This document shows positions 1 through 7,888 of a stretch of 56,673 nt of DNA, one piece after another. The stretch covers positions 1 through 56,673 of the forward strand of contig JALOKP010000014.1 in the NCBI GenBank assembly GCA_025456425.1. Direction: 5' to 3'. How positions within the stretch are numbered: the stretch's first letter is position 1; every line of letters begins with the position of its first letter. A model generated the notes under the pieces. It was given only the letters and a program-made list of their open reading frames with translations. It made no database searches and was not told the origin of the DNA. The translations under genes were made by a program, and so were the position numbers. The DNA comes from Acidobacteriota bacterium (lineage in GTDB: Bacteria; Acidobacteriota; Polarisedimenticolia; J045).

Positions 1-671
1 TACTCCTCGATCTGCGAGCGCTCCTCGCTCCCCTCGTTGATCGGGATGCAGAACGAGCCGTCGGGCGAGCGCAGGGCGTAGGAGGTGAGGCCGGTCTTGA
101 CGCCGCGGATGTCGAAGTAGCGGACCTCGGTGAAGCCGAAGACGTCGCGATAGAACGACGCCCACTGCTGCATCGTCCCCTGGCGGACGTTGTTGGTCAG
201 GTGGTCGATCGCGAGGAACCCCTTGTCGACGACGAGGGCGGGATCGTCGTGCGGCCGGAACTCGGCCAGCCAGGCCGGCGGGTCGCCGGCTTCGACCAGG
301 TGGATCAGCGAGTCGCCGATCCCGTAGACCGCGGGCGCGCCGCCGTAGGCGGGCGGCCCCTCGTACGGCCGCGCTCCGCGCCGGACCGCCTCGTCCAGCG
401 CGGCGGCGGCGTTCTCGACGCGCCAGCCCATCGCCGAGATCGAGGGGCCGTGCAGCGCGCCGAAGCGCTGCGCGAACGAGGCCGGGTCGCGGTCGAGCAG
501 GAAGTGGATCGCGTGCTGGCGGTAGTGCTCGACCGCGCGCGAGCCGTGGCGCCCGAGCCGCGAGAAGCCGAAGGCGCGGAACAGCGCGTCGAGCCGCTCG
601 GGCGCAGGGGAGGCGAACTCGACGAACTCGATGCCGAGCAGGCCGCAGGGGTTCGAGGCGTGCGGGACCAT
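1..671 (-). CDS. hppD: 4-hydroxyphenylpyruvate dioxygenase, C-terminus cut by window edge
   Basis: Fe(II)-dependent dioxygenase that turns 4-hydroxyphenylpyruvate into homogentisate in tyrosine catabolism, in the cytoplasm. About 223 residues are visible from the ATG at 671; the gene runs off the left edge. The N-terminal VOC-type module opens with NPCGLLGIEFVEFASP. A second module begins near residue 153 with IDHLTNNV, the family's conserved segment carrying the first iron-ligand His; the later His and Glu ligands lie outside the window. SYALRSPDGSFCIPINEG is also typical of the family. The start is the first ATG before the conserved N-terminus; no strong ribosome site is seen. The FAH-fold gene at 35824 could serve the same pathway but is 35 kb away. 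Confidence 0.88.
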   Translation of the reverse strand, partial: MVPHASNPCGLLGIEFVEFASPAPERLDALFRAFGFSRLGRHGSRAVEHYRQHAIHFLLDRDPASFAQRFGALHGPSISAMGWRVENAAAALDEAVRRGARPYEGPPAYGGAPAVYGIGDSLIHLVEAGDPPAWLAEFRPHDDPALVVDKGFLAIDHLTNNVRQGTMQQWASFYRDVFGFTEVRYFDIRGVKTGLTSYALRSPDGSFCIPINEGSEERSQIEE

Positions 672-739
672 GCGCGAGAGGATACCAAGCGCGCGGAACG
701 GGCAGCTACCCTGGGCCGTCCGGCGGCCCGGCCGGCCGG

Positions 740-1495
740 TCAGTCGCGCTCGACGCCGGCCGGCTCGTACCCGGTCACCGGGATCGGGGCCCGCTCGCGG
801 CCCGGGAGCGGACCAGCCGGCTCCCCGTGCGGGCTCGGGGCGGAGGCGGGCGCCAGCTCCTCGCCGAAGACCGGGTAGGCCCGGCCGACCGGCGAGCTGG
901 CCTCTCGCGGCGGCCGCGGCGGGCCGGCGCCGCGCGGCGCGAGTTCGTCCCGCAGCGCCTGCGGCCGTGCCGCGCCGAGGTAGGCGTTGAACGCGGCGGT
1001 CGCCGCGAAGGCCGCGAGGCAGAGCCAGAAGCCGGCGTTCCACGAGACCTGCCCCATTCCCATCGTCGGGCCGGAGACCTGGCTCTCGACCCGCGACTTG
1101 GCGAGGAACAGCAGCAGCGCGCCCAGCCCCCCGATCGCCGCCGGCACGGCGCCGGCCGAGCGCCCCCCGAGCAGCGCGGCGCCGAGGCCGGCCGCCGCCG
1201 CCAGAGCGGCGGCGATCGCCCACGGGTTCCAGCCGATCGCCTGGGCCTGGGCCGAGCCCATGACCTTCAGCATCGCCGCCTCCTGCTCCTCCTTCGACTT
1301 CTCCTCGAAGGCGGAGGCGTCGGACGGGCTCATCGGCAGGGCCGAGGCGTCGAGCGTGGCGCCGAAGGCCAGGTCGAGGCCGCTCAGCGTCGCGACCTCA
1401 CGCCCCTGGCACGAGAGCGTAGCGAACGGCAGGACGAAGCAGATCAGCGCGATCCCGAAGCCGGCCGGGGTCGCAAAGCGCGCCTTCTGGTCCAT
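740..1495 (-). CDS. Hypothetical multi-pass membrane protein
   Basis: 251 residues, family not recognised. A hydrophobic segment at about residues 10-30 (GIALICFVLPFATLSC) is followed by a roughly 60-residue polar loop rich in Glu, Lys and Met. Three further hydrophobic segments lie near 90-110, 115-133 and 150-170. The tail, about 75 residues, is rich in Pro, Gly and Ala and probably disordered. The ATG at 1495 has a GGAGGGG ribosome site about 10 bases upstream, so I chose it over the much longer open frame reaching 2239. It is separated by 68 bases from the dioxygenase downstream on the same strand. I can assign no function. Confidence 0.7.
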   Translation of the reverse strand: MDQKARFATPAGFGIALICFVLPFATLSCQGREVATLSGLDLAFGATLDASALPMSPSDASAFEEKSKEEQEAAMLKVMGSAQAQAIGWNPWAIAAALAAAAGLGAALLGGRSAGAVPAAIGGLGALLLFLAKSRVESQVSGPTMGMGQVSWNAGFWLCLAAFAATAAFNAYLGAARPQALRDELAPRGAGPPRPPREASSPVGRAYPVFGEELAPASAPSPHGEPAGPLPGRERAPIPVTGYEPAGVERD

Positions 1496-1591
1496 CGGAA
1501 GGGTCCCCTCCTCGGCGACAATGTAGGTCCCGCCGCCCCGTCCTCCCAGCCGCCCGGGCCGCCTGTAACATGGGGCGCCGGGAGCCCGCCG

Positions 1592-2377
1592 ATGAGACAC
1601 CTCGCCCTCGACCGCCCGCTCGCGGTCTTCGACCTCGAGACGACCGGGATCGACCCCGCCCGCGACCGCGTGGTCGAGATCGCGGTCCTGCGGGTGGAGC
1701 CGGGGGGGGCGGTCCGGACGCTCTCGTCGCTGGTCGACCCGGAGATGCCGATCCCGCCCGAAGCCAGCGCCGTCCACGGGATCACCGACCTCGCGGTGCG
1801 GGGCCAGCCGACGCTGGCCGCGCTCGCCCCCGAGATCCTGCGGCACTTCGAGGGGGCCGACCTGGGCGGCTACAACTCGATCAAGTTCGACCTGCCGCTG
1901 CTGGCCGCCGACCTGGCGCGGGCCGGCTTCCCGTTCGACACCGCCGGGCGCCGCCACGTCGACGCGATGCGGATCTTCCACGAGATGGAACGGCGCGACC
2001 TGGCCGCCGCGCTGCGGTTTTACTGCGGCGAGGAGCTCGACCGCGCGCACTCGGCGCTGGCCGACGCCACCGCCACGCTGTCGATCCTCGACGCGCAGCT
2101 GGCCCGCTACGCCGGGCTGCCGCGCGACTTGGACGGCCTGCACCGCTTCTGCCACCCCGACGAAGGGCGCTTCGCCGACGTGACGCGCAAGCTGGAATGG
2201 ACCGCCGAGGGCGAGCTGGCGCTGGGCTTCGGCAAGCACCGCGGCCGTACGCTGCGCGAGCTGGCGGTGCGCGAGCGCTCCTACCTGGAGTGGATCGCCG
2301 GGAGCGACTTCTCACCCGAGGTGAAGGGGATCGTCAGCGAGGCGCTGCGCGGCATCTTCCCGCGCCGGCCGGGCTGA
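1592..2377 (+). CDS. 3'-5' exonuclease, DnaQ-like DEDDh family
   Basis: 261-residue protein with the DEDDh nuclease fold. Exo I is FDLETTG (Asp and Glu metal ligands) near residue 12; Exo II is around YNSIKFDLPLL; Exo III is HSALADA with His and Asp near residue 155. The C-terminal 70 residues (LGFGKHRGRTLRELAVRERSYLEWIAGSDF) match the small domain seen in DUF3820-type proteins and in many stand-alone exonucleases. The ATG at 1592 has GGAG 7 bases upstream. Likely DNA or RNA 3' end trimming; whether it serves polymerase III proofreading cannot be told. A second, different DEDDh protein is at 32669. Confidence 0.88.
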   Translation: MRHLALDRPLAVFDLETTGIDPARDRVVEIAVLRVEPGGAVRTLSSLVDPEMPIPPEASAVHGITDLAVRGQPTLAALAPEILRHFEGADLGGYNSIKFDLPLLAADLARAGFPFDTAGRRHVDAMRIFHEMERRDLAAALRFYCGEELDRAHSALADATATLSILDAQLARYAGLPRDLDGLHRFCHPDEGRFADVTRKLEWTAEGELALGFGKHRGRTLRELAVRERSYLEWIAGSDFSPEVKGIVSEALRGIFPRRPG

Positions 2378-2399
2378 GCGCGGCCGCGGCCCGCGCGCC

Positions 2400-4061
2400 T
2401 CACGCGCGCTCGGCCGCCTCGTTGGCCTCGCGCTGCGAACGGTGTCCGAGCGCGACGTTCTGCGCGACGAGGGCCATCCCCGCCGCGTTGAGCGCCTGCA
2501 CGAACGGGATCTCTTCGAACGGCAGGACCGACTCGGCAAGCGCGACGACGACCCGCGCCAGGGCCTGATTCTCGCGACGGTGGGCCCGGCCACCCCGGGC
2601 CTCGACCTCCAGGTTCAGCGCCAGCCGGCGGGTCAGCAGTTCGCGTTCCTCCGACGCGATCCCGGTCAGGTAGTCGCGGAACTCGTCGGCGTCGACGTCG
2701 AAATGGACCCTCGACACGCCGTCGCGGCGCATCCGCGCGGCGAGGAAGGCGTAGGCGGCATCCGAGGCGCAATAGAGTTCCTCGCAGAGCGGGAGCCGCG
2801 CCAGCACCTCCGAGCCCAGGACCAGCGCCGGCGTGCGCGGCCAGCGATCCGACGCGTAGGCCGAGAGGTCGGGCTCGCGCGGCCGCGCGGCGAGCGGTTC
2901 CTCGCCCAGCAGGTGGCGGTACAGAAGGCACGGGGCCGGGGCCGGCCGGCCGGTGCGCTCGTGCAGATCGAAGCTGTCGGCGACCAGCGCGCGCGCGAAC
3001 GGCAGGTCGGCCGGCGCGACCGGGACCCCGCCGGCCAGCTCGAGCCCCCGCACCAGTCGGGCCCCGCCGCTGGGGACGAAGAAGACGTCCTTCACCCCCT
3101 CGAGGTCGTTCAGCAGCAGGCAGAACGCGGCGCGGTCGCGCCCTGCGCGGAACAGCAGCCCGACCTGCCGCGATCCGGCGCCGTCGACGATCGACGCCCA
3201 ACCGCGTACCGGGGGCGGACCGGGCGGCGCCGCCGGTGCGATCCCCTCCCGTTCGAGTTCGCGCGCCAGCCGCCGCGCCCGCTCGCCGACCGCGCCGACC
3301 GCCGGCAGAACGGCCAGCTCGCGCAACGCGTGCAGCGCGTAGGGGTGACGCGTTGCGGCGGCCTGACCCAGCTCCTCCAGCGCGCGAGCGACGCCGACGC
3401 CGGCGTGCAGCGCAGCGGCGGCGACGGCGGGGAGGAACAGCGCAGCCAGCGCGGGATGGCTCCCGGCGGCGATCGAGCCGATCGTCAGCAGCGCGTCGAC
3501 GTCGGCCGTCCCGTTCAGCGGGCCGGGCCACAGCCCGCGCGCGCCCGCCAGCCGCAGCTCGTGGTCGATCGCCTGCGGCGTGGCCGGGAGGGCCGCCAAC
3601 TGGCGTCCCACCAGCACGCGGTGCGCGTGCTCCGGGCGGCGGAAGGAGCGGCCGACCTCGTCGGGGTGGACCGGGTCGCCGCAGGCTTCCAGCAGCGGCA
3701 GCAGCTCGAGCTTGCGCTCGTCGGACAGTGCCGGGTCGTCGATCGCGGCGCGCAGCGTCGCGAGCGCGGCGTCCGCGCGGGCGGCGCGCAGCTCCCGGGC
3801 CGCTCCGGTGCGGCCGAGCAGTGCCTCGAGCGCGCGCCCCGCCTCGGCCCGCAGCCGGCCGTCGGCGTCCCGGGCGGCAAGCCACGCCAGCGCCCCGGCG
3901 TGCGCGGCGGCAGCGGCGGGCGCCGCGCCGGCGCGGGCCGCCGCCGCGCGCTCCGGGCGGTGCCCCGCGACGAGGGCCGCGCGCACCGCGAAGACGGAAG
4001 CGGGGGGGGAGGGGCGGCGTGCAGCGGGCACCGGGGGTTTCCTCGCGCGCGAGACTAGCAC
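2400..4061 (-). CDS. Conserved hypothetical protein, alpha-helical N-terminal half
   Basis: Up to 553 residues, not recognised. Residues about 35-270 are Ala/Leu/Arg-rich helices of HEAT-like character. The C-terminal half is more varied in composition and looks globular (VFFVPSGGARLVRGLELAGG, YCASDAAYAFLAARMRRDGVSRVHFDVDADEFRDYL). No signal peptide or membrane span. The GTG at 4061 is the longest start but has no ribosome site; an internal GTG at 3986 is an alternative, so the first 25 residues are doubtful. Convergent with the exonuclease gene, 22 bases apart. Confidence 0.65.
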   Translation of the reverse strand: MLVSRARKPPVPAARRPSPPASVFAVRAALVAGHRPERAAAARAGAAPAAAAAHAGALAWLAARDADGRLRAEAGRALEALLGRTGAARELRAARADAALATLRAAIDDPALSDERKLELLPLLEACGDPVHPDEVGRSFRRPEHAHRVLVGRQLAALPATPQAIDHELRLAGARGLWPGPLNGTADVDALLTIGSIAAGSHPALAALFLPAVAAAALHAGVGVARALEELGQAAATRHPYALHALRELAVLPAVGAVGERARRLARELEREGIAPAAPPGPPPVRGWASIVDGAGSRQVGLLFRAGRDRAAFCLLLNDLEGVKDVFFVPSGGARLVRGLELAGGVPVAPADLPFARALVADSFDLHERTGRPAPAPCLLYRHLLGEEPLAARPREPDLSAYASDRWPRTPALVLGSEVLARLPLCEELYCASDAAYAFLAARMRRDGVSRVHFDVDADEFRDYLTGIASEERELLTRRLALNLEVEARGGRAHRRENQALARVVVALAESVLPFEEIPFVQALNAAGMALVAQNVALGHRSQREANEAAERA

Positions 4062-4160
4062 CGCGCGGGACCGGCGCCGGGCGCGACGATCGACTCCCGG
4101 AAAGGAAAAGCGCCACGCGGCATGGCCGCGCGGCGCCAGCGGTGCTTCAGGTGAGACGGA

Positions 4161-4757
4161 TCAGAAACGCCAGGCGAGGCCGACCTGCAGCGACAGCGGG
4201 TCGACGTCGTAAGTCTCGTTCAGGTTCTTCACGTCCGCGCCCACGAACATGTACTTGAGCGCCGTGTTGAGCGCGAGCCCCGAGTCCGACAGGTTCCAGT
4301 CGGCGCCGATCTGGGCACCGTAGCCGAACGCGTTGTCGAGGTCGTCGGACATGAAGTAGTAGCCGACGACCGGGCCGAGGTAGAGGTCGACATAGCTGCG
4401 GCCGAAGACGTGGAAGTTGAGCGCCACGCTCAGCGGGATCATCTGGTACTCGCCCGTGATCTGCTTGGTGCTCTTGGACAGGCCGGAGGCGCTGCCCGTG
4501 CCGTCGTGGCTGCTGTACGCGGTCGACAGCTCGATGCCCAGCATCTTCATCCGGTACTCGTAGGCCAGATAGAACCCGAATCCCGGGTCCGAGTCGATGT
4601 CGAGGTTGACACCGTCGATCTTGTAGGAAGTGTTCCCCTCGACCCACACGTACTGCAGGCCACCGCGGAAGATGTTGCTGGTCTCGTCGGCCATCGCCGG
4701 GGCCGCACAGGCGGCAAGCACGACGAGAGCCAGGCTAAGAGCCTTTACTGCACGCAT
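4161..4757 (-). CDS. Outer-membrane beta-barrel protein, OmpW-like
   Basis: 198 residues. A clean signal peptide (residues 1-23, cleavage after APAMA) precedes alternating beta-strand segments such as GFGFYLAYEYRMKMLGIELSTAYSS and SYVDLYLGPVVGYYF. The chain ends in Phe (GLAWRF), the usual signature for BAM-dependent outer-membrane insertion. Length and strand pattern fit OmpW / OmpX-like eight-stranded barrels. The ATG at 4757 has GGAGGATC just upstream. The leader contains a 19-bp palindrome (4778-4796). Role probably small-molecule transport or stress response, by family; the ligand is unknown. Confidence 0.8.
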   Translation of the reverse strand: MRAVKALSLALVVLAACAAPAMADETSNIFRGGLQYVWVEGNTSYKIDGVNLDIDSDPGFGFYLAYEYRMKMLGIELSTAYSSHDGTGSASGLSKSTKQITGEYQMIPLSVALNFHVFGRSYVDLYLGPVVGYYFMSDDLDNAFGYGAQIGADWNLSDSGLALNTALKYMFVGADVKNLNETYDVDPLSLQVGLAWRF

Positions 4758-4777
4758 TTCATGATCCTCCAGAGCCG

Positions 4778-4796
4778 AACCCGGACCGTCCGGGTT
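4778..4796. promoter_or_regulatory. 19-bp palindrome in the OmpW leader
   Basis: AACCCGGAC, one central base, then GTCCGGGTT: a perfect 9+9 inverted repeat 20 bases upstream of the OmpW start. A possible -10 (TATAAC on the minus strand, 4811-4816) lies just upstream of it, so it would sit at or just after the transcription start. It could be an operator or a 5' mRNA hairpin. No U-tract follows, so it is not a terminator. Confidence 0.45.
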
Positions 4797-4968
4797 TCGA
4801 TCGACGGGAAGTTATACCCCAACTTTCCGGGGATTGCCGCAAGGGGCCGGGACCGCTGACCCGCCCGGGGGCAACCGTTCACGTCCGACCATGACCCGAT
4901 CGTGACGGGAGGGGTGTATCAGTGTCTCCAAGGATACCGAACATCCCCCCTCCGTAATGGAGTGCCCC

Positions 4969-5106
4969 ATGAATCGCTGGATGAAGTGGCTGATCGTCAT
5001 CGGCGCCGCGGCGCTGGTTTTCGAGGTCGTACGCCGGGCGCGCGAGGCCGACTTCCCGTTCGACCTGGACCTGCTCGACGACGTCGATATCGAGGAAATG
5101 AGCTAG
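4969..5106 (+). CDS. Small single-pass membrane protein, 45 residues
   Basis: Reads MNRWMKWLIVIGAAALVFEV and continues with a short basic patch (VRRAR) and a strongly acidic tail (FDLDLLDDVDIEEMS). One transmembrane helix spans about residues 5-21. ATG at 4969 has GGAG at 4959-4962, a good ribosome site, and the codons are GC-rich at the third position like those of neighbouring genes. Divergent from OmpW. It may be a membrane-anchored regulatory or adaptor peptide; no family recognised. Confidence 0.6.
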   Translation: MNRWMKWLIVIGAAALVFEVVRRAREADFPFDLDLLDDVDIEEMS

Positions 5107-5147
5107 ACCCGCGCCGCGTCCCGGGAGCCGATCCGCGCCGAAGGGGG

Positions 5148-5510
5148 TCAGCGGGCCCGCACCCGGGCGGCCCCGTCCTCGACCGTCGGCGCGTGGTCGA
5201 CGATCTTCAGGAACCAGATCGCGTCCAGCAGCCGCTCCACGGGGGGCTGGGCGGCGGCGAGGACCACCGGGTGGCCCGCCTTGCGGGATGAGGCGACCAG
5301 CGCGGCCAGGATCCCGATTCCGCAGCTGTCCAGATGGGTAAGCCCGGAGAGGTCGACCACCACCCCGCCCGCCGAGTCCTTGATCGCGAGGCAGGCCCGC
5401 TCCTGGAACTCGAAGCAGGCGCTCGTATTGTGGAGCCGGCCGCGCAGGTGAAAGACGCGCACGCCGTCGTCGAGCAGCTCGTCCGTGCAATCGAACCGTT
5501 CCGCCGTCAT
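5148..5510 (-). CDS. STAS-domain protein (anti-sigma factor antagonist type)
   Basis: 120 residues forming a single STAS domain. The core motif VVDLSGLTHLDSCGIGILAAL has the Asp-Ser dyad; the Ser corresponds to the residue phosphorylated in SpoIIAA. By family it would bind an anti-sigma kinase or act in a phosphorelay with PP2C/SpoIIE phosphatases; one such phosphatase is at 30743, though not adjacent. Start ATG at 5510 fits the domain N-terminus; the longer frame to 5582 adds only an Arg/Pro-rich stretch. Convergent with the 45-residue peptide gene. Confidence 0.85.
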   Translation of the reverse strand: MTAERFDCTDELLDDGVRVFHLRGRLHNTSACFEFQERACLAIKDSAGGVVVDLSGLTHLDSCGIGILAALVASSRKAGHPVVLAAAQPPVERLLDAIWFLKIVDHAPTVEDGAARVRAR

Positions 5511-5592
5511 CGTGTTCCGCTCCCGCCGGCGCGCACCGCGCGGCGACGATTCTACGCGAGGCGCCGCGGGGAGGGGCGGCAACCGGACGGCC

Positions 5593-5667
5593 TGGAGCCA
5601 GAGGCGAGGATTGAACTCGCGACCTGCTGATTACGAATCAGCTGCTCTGCCACTGAGCTACTCTGGC
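5593..5667 (-). tRNA. tRNA-Thr (CGU anticodon)
   Basis: Cloverleaf on the minus strand: acceptor GCCAGAG pairs with CTCTGGC, D-arm GCTCAGTGGCAGAGC, anticodon stem-loop CTGAT-TCGTAAT-CAG with anticodon CGT, and T-arm GCGAGTTCAATCCTCGC. U discriminator and CCA encoded at 5593-5595. Confidence 0.95.
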
Positions 5668-5690
5668 CTGGAGCCGCGAAAAAGCGGCGC

Positions 5691-5696
5691 ATCATA
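5691..5696 (-). promoter_or_regulatory. -10 element of the tRNA-Thr promoter
   Basis: Minus-strand TATGAT, 23 bases upstream of the first tRNA base. No good -35 at 17 bases, as is often the case in GC-rich genomes. Confidence 0.5.
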
Positions 5697-5766
5697 CCCT
5701 TGACCGACGGGCCGCGCCAGACGGGCCGCGCTATCCTCGGCGGGCCGCCGCCAGGAGACCGCTCCC

Positions 5767-6189
5767 GTGTTCCGCCGCCGCCGCTTCGCCGACCGCTTCG
5801 AGAGCCGCCGTTTCTGGACCGACGAGCTGTCGTATGTCGGGCCGGGGCTGGTGCTCGAAGGGACCCTGCGCGCCGACGGCCCGGTCGCGGTGGCCGGCCG
5901 GGTCCAGGGCGAGGTCGTCTCCGCCGGCCTGGTCCGGATCCTCCCCGGGGGCGTGGTCAGCGGACCGGTGGAGGGGCTGGCCGCGCTGATCGAGGGGCGC
6001 GTCGAGGGCTCGGTCACGGTCCACGAGGCGGCCGAGATCGCCGCGCAGGCGCAGATCATCGGCAACCTCGAGGGCCCGAGCCTGGCGATCGCCGAGGGGG
6101 CCTATGTCGCGGGGCGCGTCGACGCGACCTCGCGCCACCCCGTGATCTTCGTCGAGCGGCGCCTGCCGCGGGCGAAGGCCCCGCGTTAG
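5767..6189 (+). CDS. Bactofilin family cytoskeletal protein
   Basis: 140 residues in one DUF583/bactofilin domain: short turns with Gly and hydrophobic residues repeat every 16-18 residues (LEGTLRADGPVAVAGRVQGEVVSAGLVRILPGGVVSGPVEG), giving a right-handed beta-helix. Such proteins polymerise without nucleotide and organise envelope growth, stalks or chromosome ends. The N-terminus is basic and probably disordered. Start is GTG at 5767. Divergent from tRNA-Thr. No peptidoglycan hydrolase partner adjoins it. Confidence 0.88.
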   Translation: MFRRRRFADRFESRRFWTDELSYVGPGLVLEGTLRADGPVAVAGRVQGEVVSAGLVRILPGGVVSGPVEGLAALIEGRVEGSVTVHEAAEIAAQAQIIGNLEGPSLAIAEGAYVAGRVDATSRHPVIFVERRLPRAKAPR

Positions 6190-6215
6190 CCGCTCCCGGC
6201 TCGATCGCGAGCGCC

Positions 6216-7853
6216 TCAGTAGGGCCGGTCCCAGGGATCGCTCGGCGGGGCCTCCTTCAGCGCGCGGTCCCAGGCCAGGGGCTCCGCCCGCGCCGCGATC
6301 GCCCTCGCGGCCGCGAGCGCGAGGCTCGCGACCTTCGCCGCCTTGGCGGCGTCGAGCGCGGCGGCCGTGTCCCCCGGCGTGTTGTAGTCGCGGTGTGGCC
6401 CGGTGAAGAGCATCACCGCGGGGATCTCCCGCTCCGCGAACGAGGTGTCGTCGCTGCGGCCCGGCGGCCGGAGGTAGGGCAGCTTGCGGACCTCCAGGCC
6501 GGCCGGCGCCGCGGCCGCCATGAGGACCGCGGGAAGATCGGTCGCGCGCGCGGTATAGGACGCGAGCACGACCCCGGCGTACTCCTCCCGGTCGCCGTTG
6601 TTGCGCCCGATCATGTCGAGGTTGATCACCGCCGCGGGCCGGGAGCCGGCGGGCCACGGCGCGGCCACGAACGCGTGCGAGCCGAGCGCGCCCTTCTCCT
6701 CCGCGCCGAAGACGGCGAACACGACGGGGCGCGGCAGCCCGCGCCCCGCCGCCGCGTCGGCGCGCAGCGCCTCGGCGATCGCGAGCACGCCGGCGGTGCC
6801 GCTCGCATTGTCGTCCGCGCCGGGGTAGACGACGAGCGTGCCGTCGGGGCCCGGATCGGCGCCGATGTGGTCGTAGTGCGCCGAGACGAGGACCGTCTCG
6901 TTGGCCCGCGTCGCGTCGGTCCCCGGCAGCACCGCGACGACGTTCTGCTGTTCGAGCGTCTCGGCGCGGTAGCCCGGGAGCGAGAGCCGTGCCGTCGCGC
7001 TTCCGAGCGGGCGGGAGGGGCTGCGCCCGACCCCGGCCGCGGCGAGCAGTGCGGCGGGATCGGCGCCGCCGGCGGCGAACAGCCGCGCGGCGAGTTCTTC
7101 GCCGACGTACACGACCGGCGGCAGCGGTGCGGCGTCCGGCAGCACGAAGCGGGGGCGCGACTTCTCGCGCTGGTCGCGTCGCCAGCTCTCCTCGATCGGC
7201 CGTCCCCCCGGCGGCGCCGCGACCAGCAGCAGCGCGGCCCCGGCCTCGGCGGCGGCCGCGGCCTTGGTGGCGACGAAGGAGTAGCGCGACATCCGCCCCG
7301 GCGCGAAGGCCGAGCGGTCGCCCTCGAGCTTCGGTTCACCGGCCCAGACCAGGACCGCGCGCCCCCTGGCGTCGAGCCCGGCGAAGTCGTCGTGCGCCGG
7401 AGACGCGGCGCGGATCCCCCAGCCGGCGAAGACGACCGGGAGCGGTGCGGTGGCGCCGTCCGGCGGCGGCGCCAGCAGCTCGACGAAGACCCCGCGCCCC
7501 TGCGGAACGGGGGCGGCCGTGCCGATCGCGAGCCCGGCGCCGGTCTGGTCGAACGCCAGCCGCTGGACCGCGAACGACTGCAGGAATGCGCCCTCCGGCC
7601 CGGCTCCGGCCAGGCCCAGCCGCGCGAAGCGCTGCGCCACCACGAGCGCCGCGAGGGAGGCCTCGGGCGAGCCGGCCTCGCGCCCGCGCAGCGCGGGGTG
7701 GGCCAGCCACTCGACGTCGGCGCGGATCGAGGCCGCGGAGACCGCCTGCGCCGCGGCGGCCGGCAGGGCGAGGGCGGGCAGCGCGGCCAGCGCGGCCCGG
7801 ACGGCGGTGCGAGCGGAGGCGAGCAGGGCGGACGAAACACGCGGCGAGGACAT
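6216..7853 (-). CDS. Secreted M28-family zinc aminopeptidase with PA domain
   Basis: 545 residues. A signal peptide fills about residues 1-35 (ALAALPALALPAAAAQA). A PA-type insert precedes the catalytic domain. Metal-site motifs are all visible: SAHYDHIG, PGADDNASGTAG, FGAEEKGALGSHAF, NLDMIGRN and a late His in GPHRDYNTPGDT. The enzyme should remove N-terminal residues from peptides outside the cytoplasm using two zinc ions. ATG at 7853 was chosen because the signal peptide starts there. Divergent from the M16 peptidase gene, 35 bases apart, so the two are likely a co-regulated pair of envelope peptidases. Confidence 0.9.
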   Translation of the reverse strand: MSSPRVSSALLASARTAVRAALAALPALALPAAAAQAVSAASIRADVEWLAHPALRGREAGSPEASLAALVVAQRFARLGLAGAGPEGAFLQSFAVQRLAFDQTGAGLAIGTAAPVPQGRGVFVELLAPPPDGATAPLPVVFAGWGIRAASPAHDDFAGLDARGRAVLVWAGEPKLEGDRSAFAPGRMSRYSFVATKAAAAAEAGAALLLVAAPPGGRPIEESWRRDQREKSRPRFVLPDAAPLPPVVYVGEELAARLFAAGGADPAALLAAAGVGRSPSRPLGSATARLSLPGYRAETLEQQNVVAVLPGTDATRANETVLVSAHYDHIGADPGPDGTLVVYPGADDNASGTAGVLAIAEALRADAAAGRGLPRPVVFAVFGAEEKGALGSHAFVAAPWPAGSRPAAVINLDMIGRNNGDREEYAGVVLASYTARATDLPAVLMAAAAPAGLEVRKLPYLRPPGRSDDTSFAEREIPAVMLFTGPHRDYNTPGDTAAALDAAKAAKVASLALAAARAIAARAEPLAWDRALKEAPPSDPWDRPY

Positions 7854-7888
7854 GTCCGCATCGTAACCCGGGCAGTTAAACTCCGCGC

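Noticed and set aside
305-688. 127-codon minus-strand frame inside the dioxygenase gene
   Set aside because: It is a Ser/Arg-rich shifted frame of the dioxygenase coding sequence, which reads as a recognisable enzyme in another frame.
5148-5510. STAS protein lacking the phosphorylatable Ser
   Set aside because: The Ser directly after the conserved Asp (DSCG) is present; only the following residue differs from SpoIIAA.
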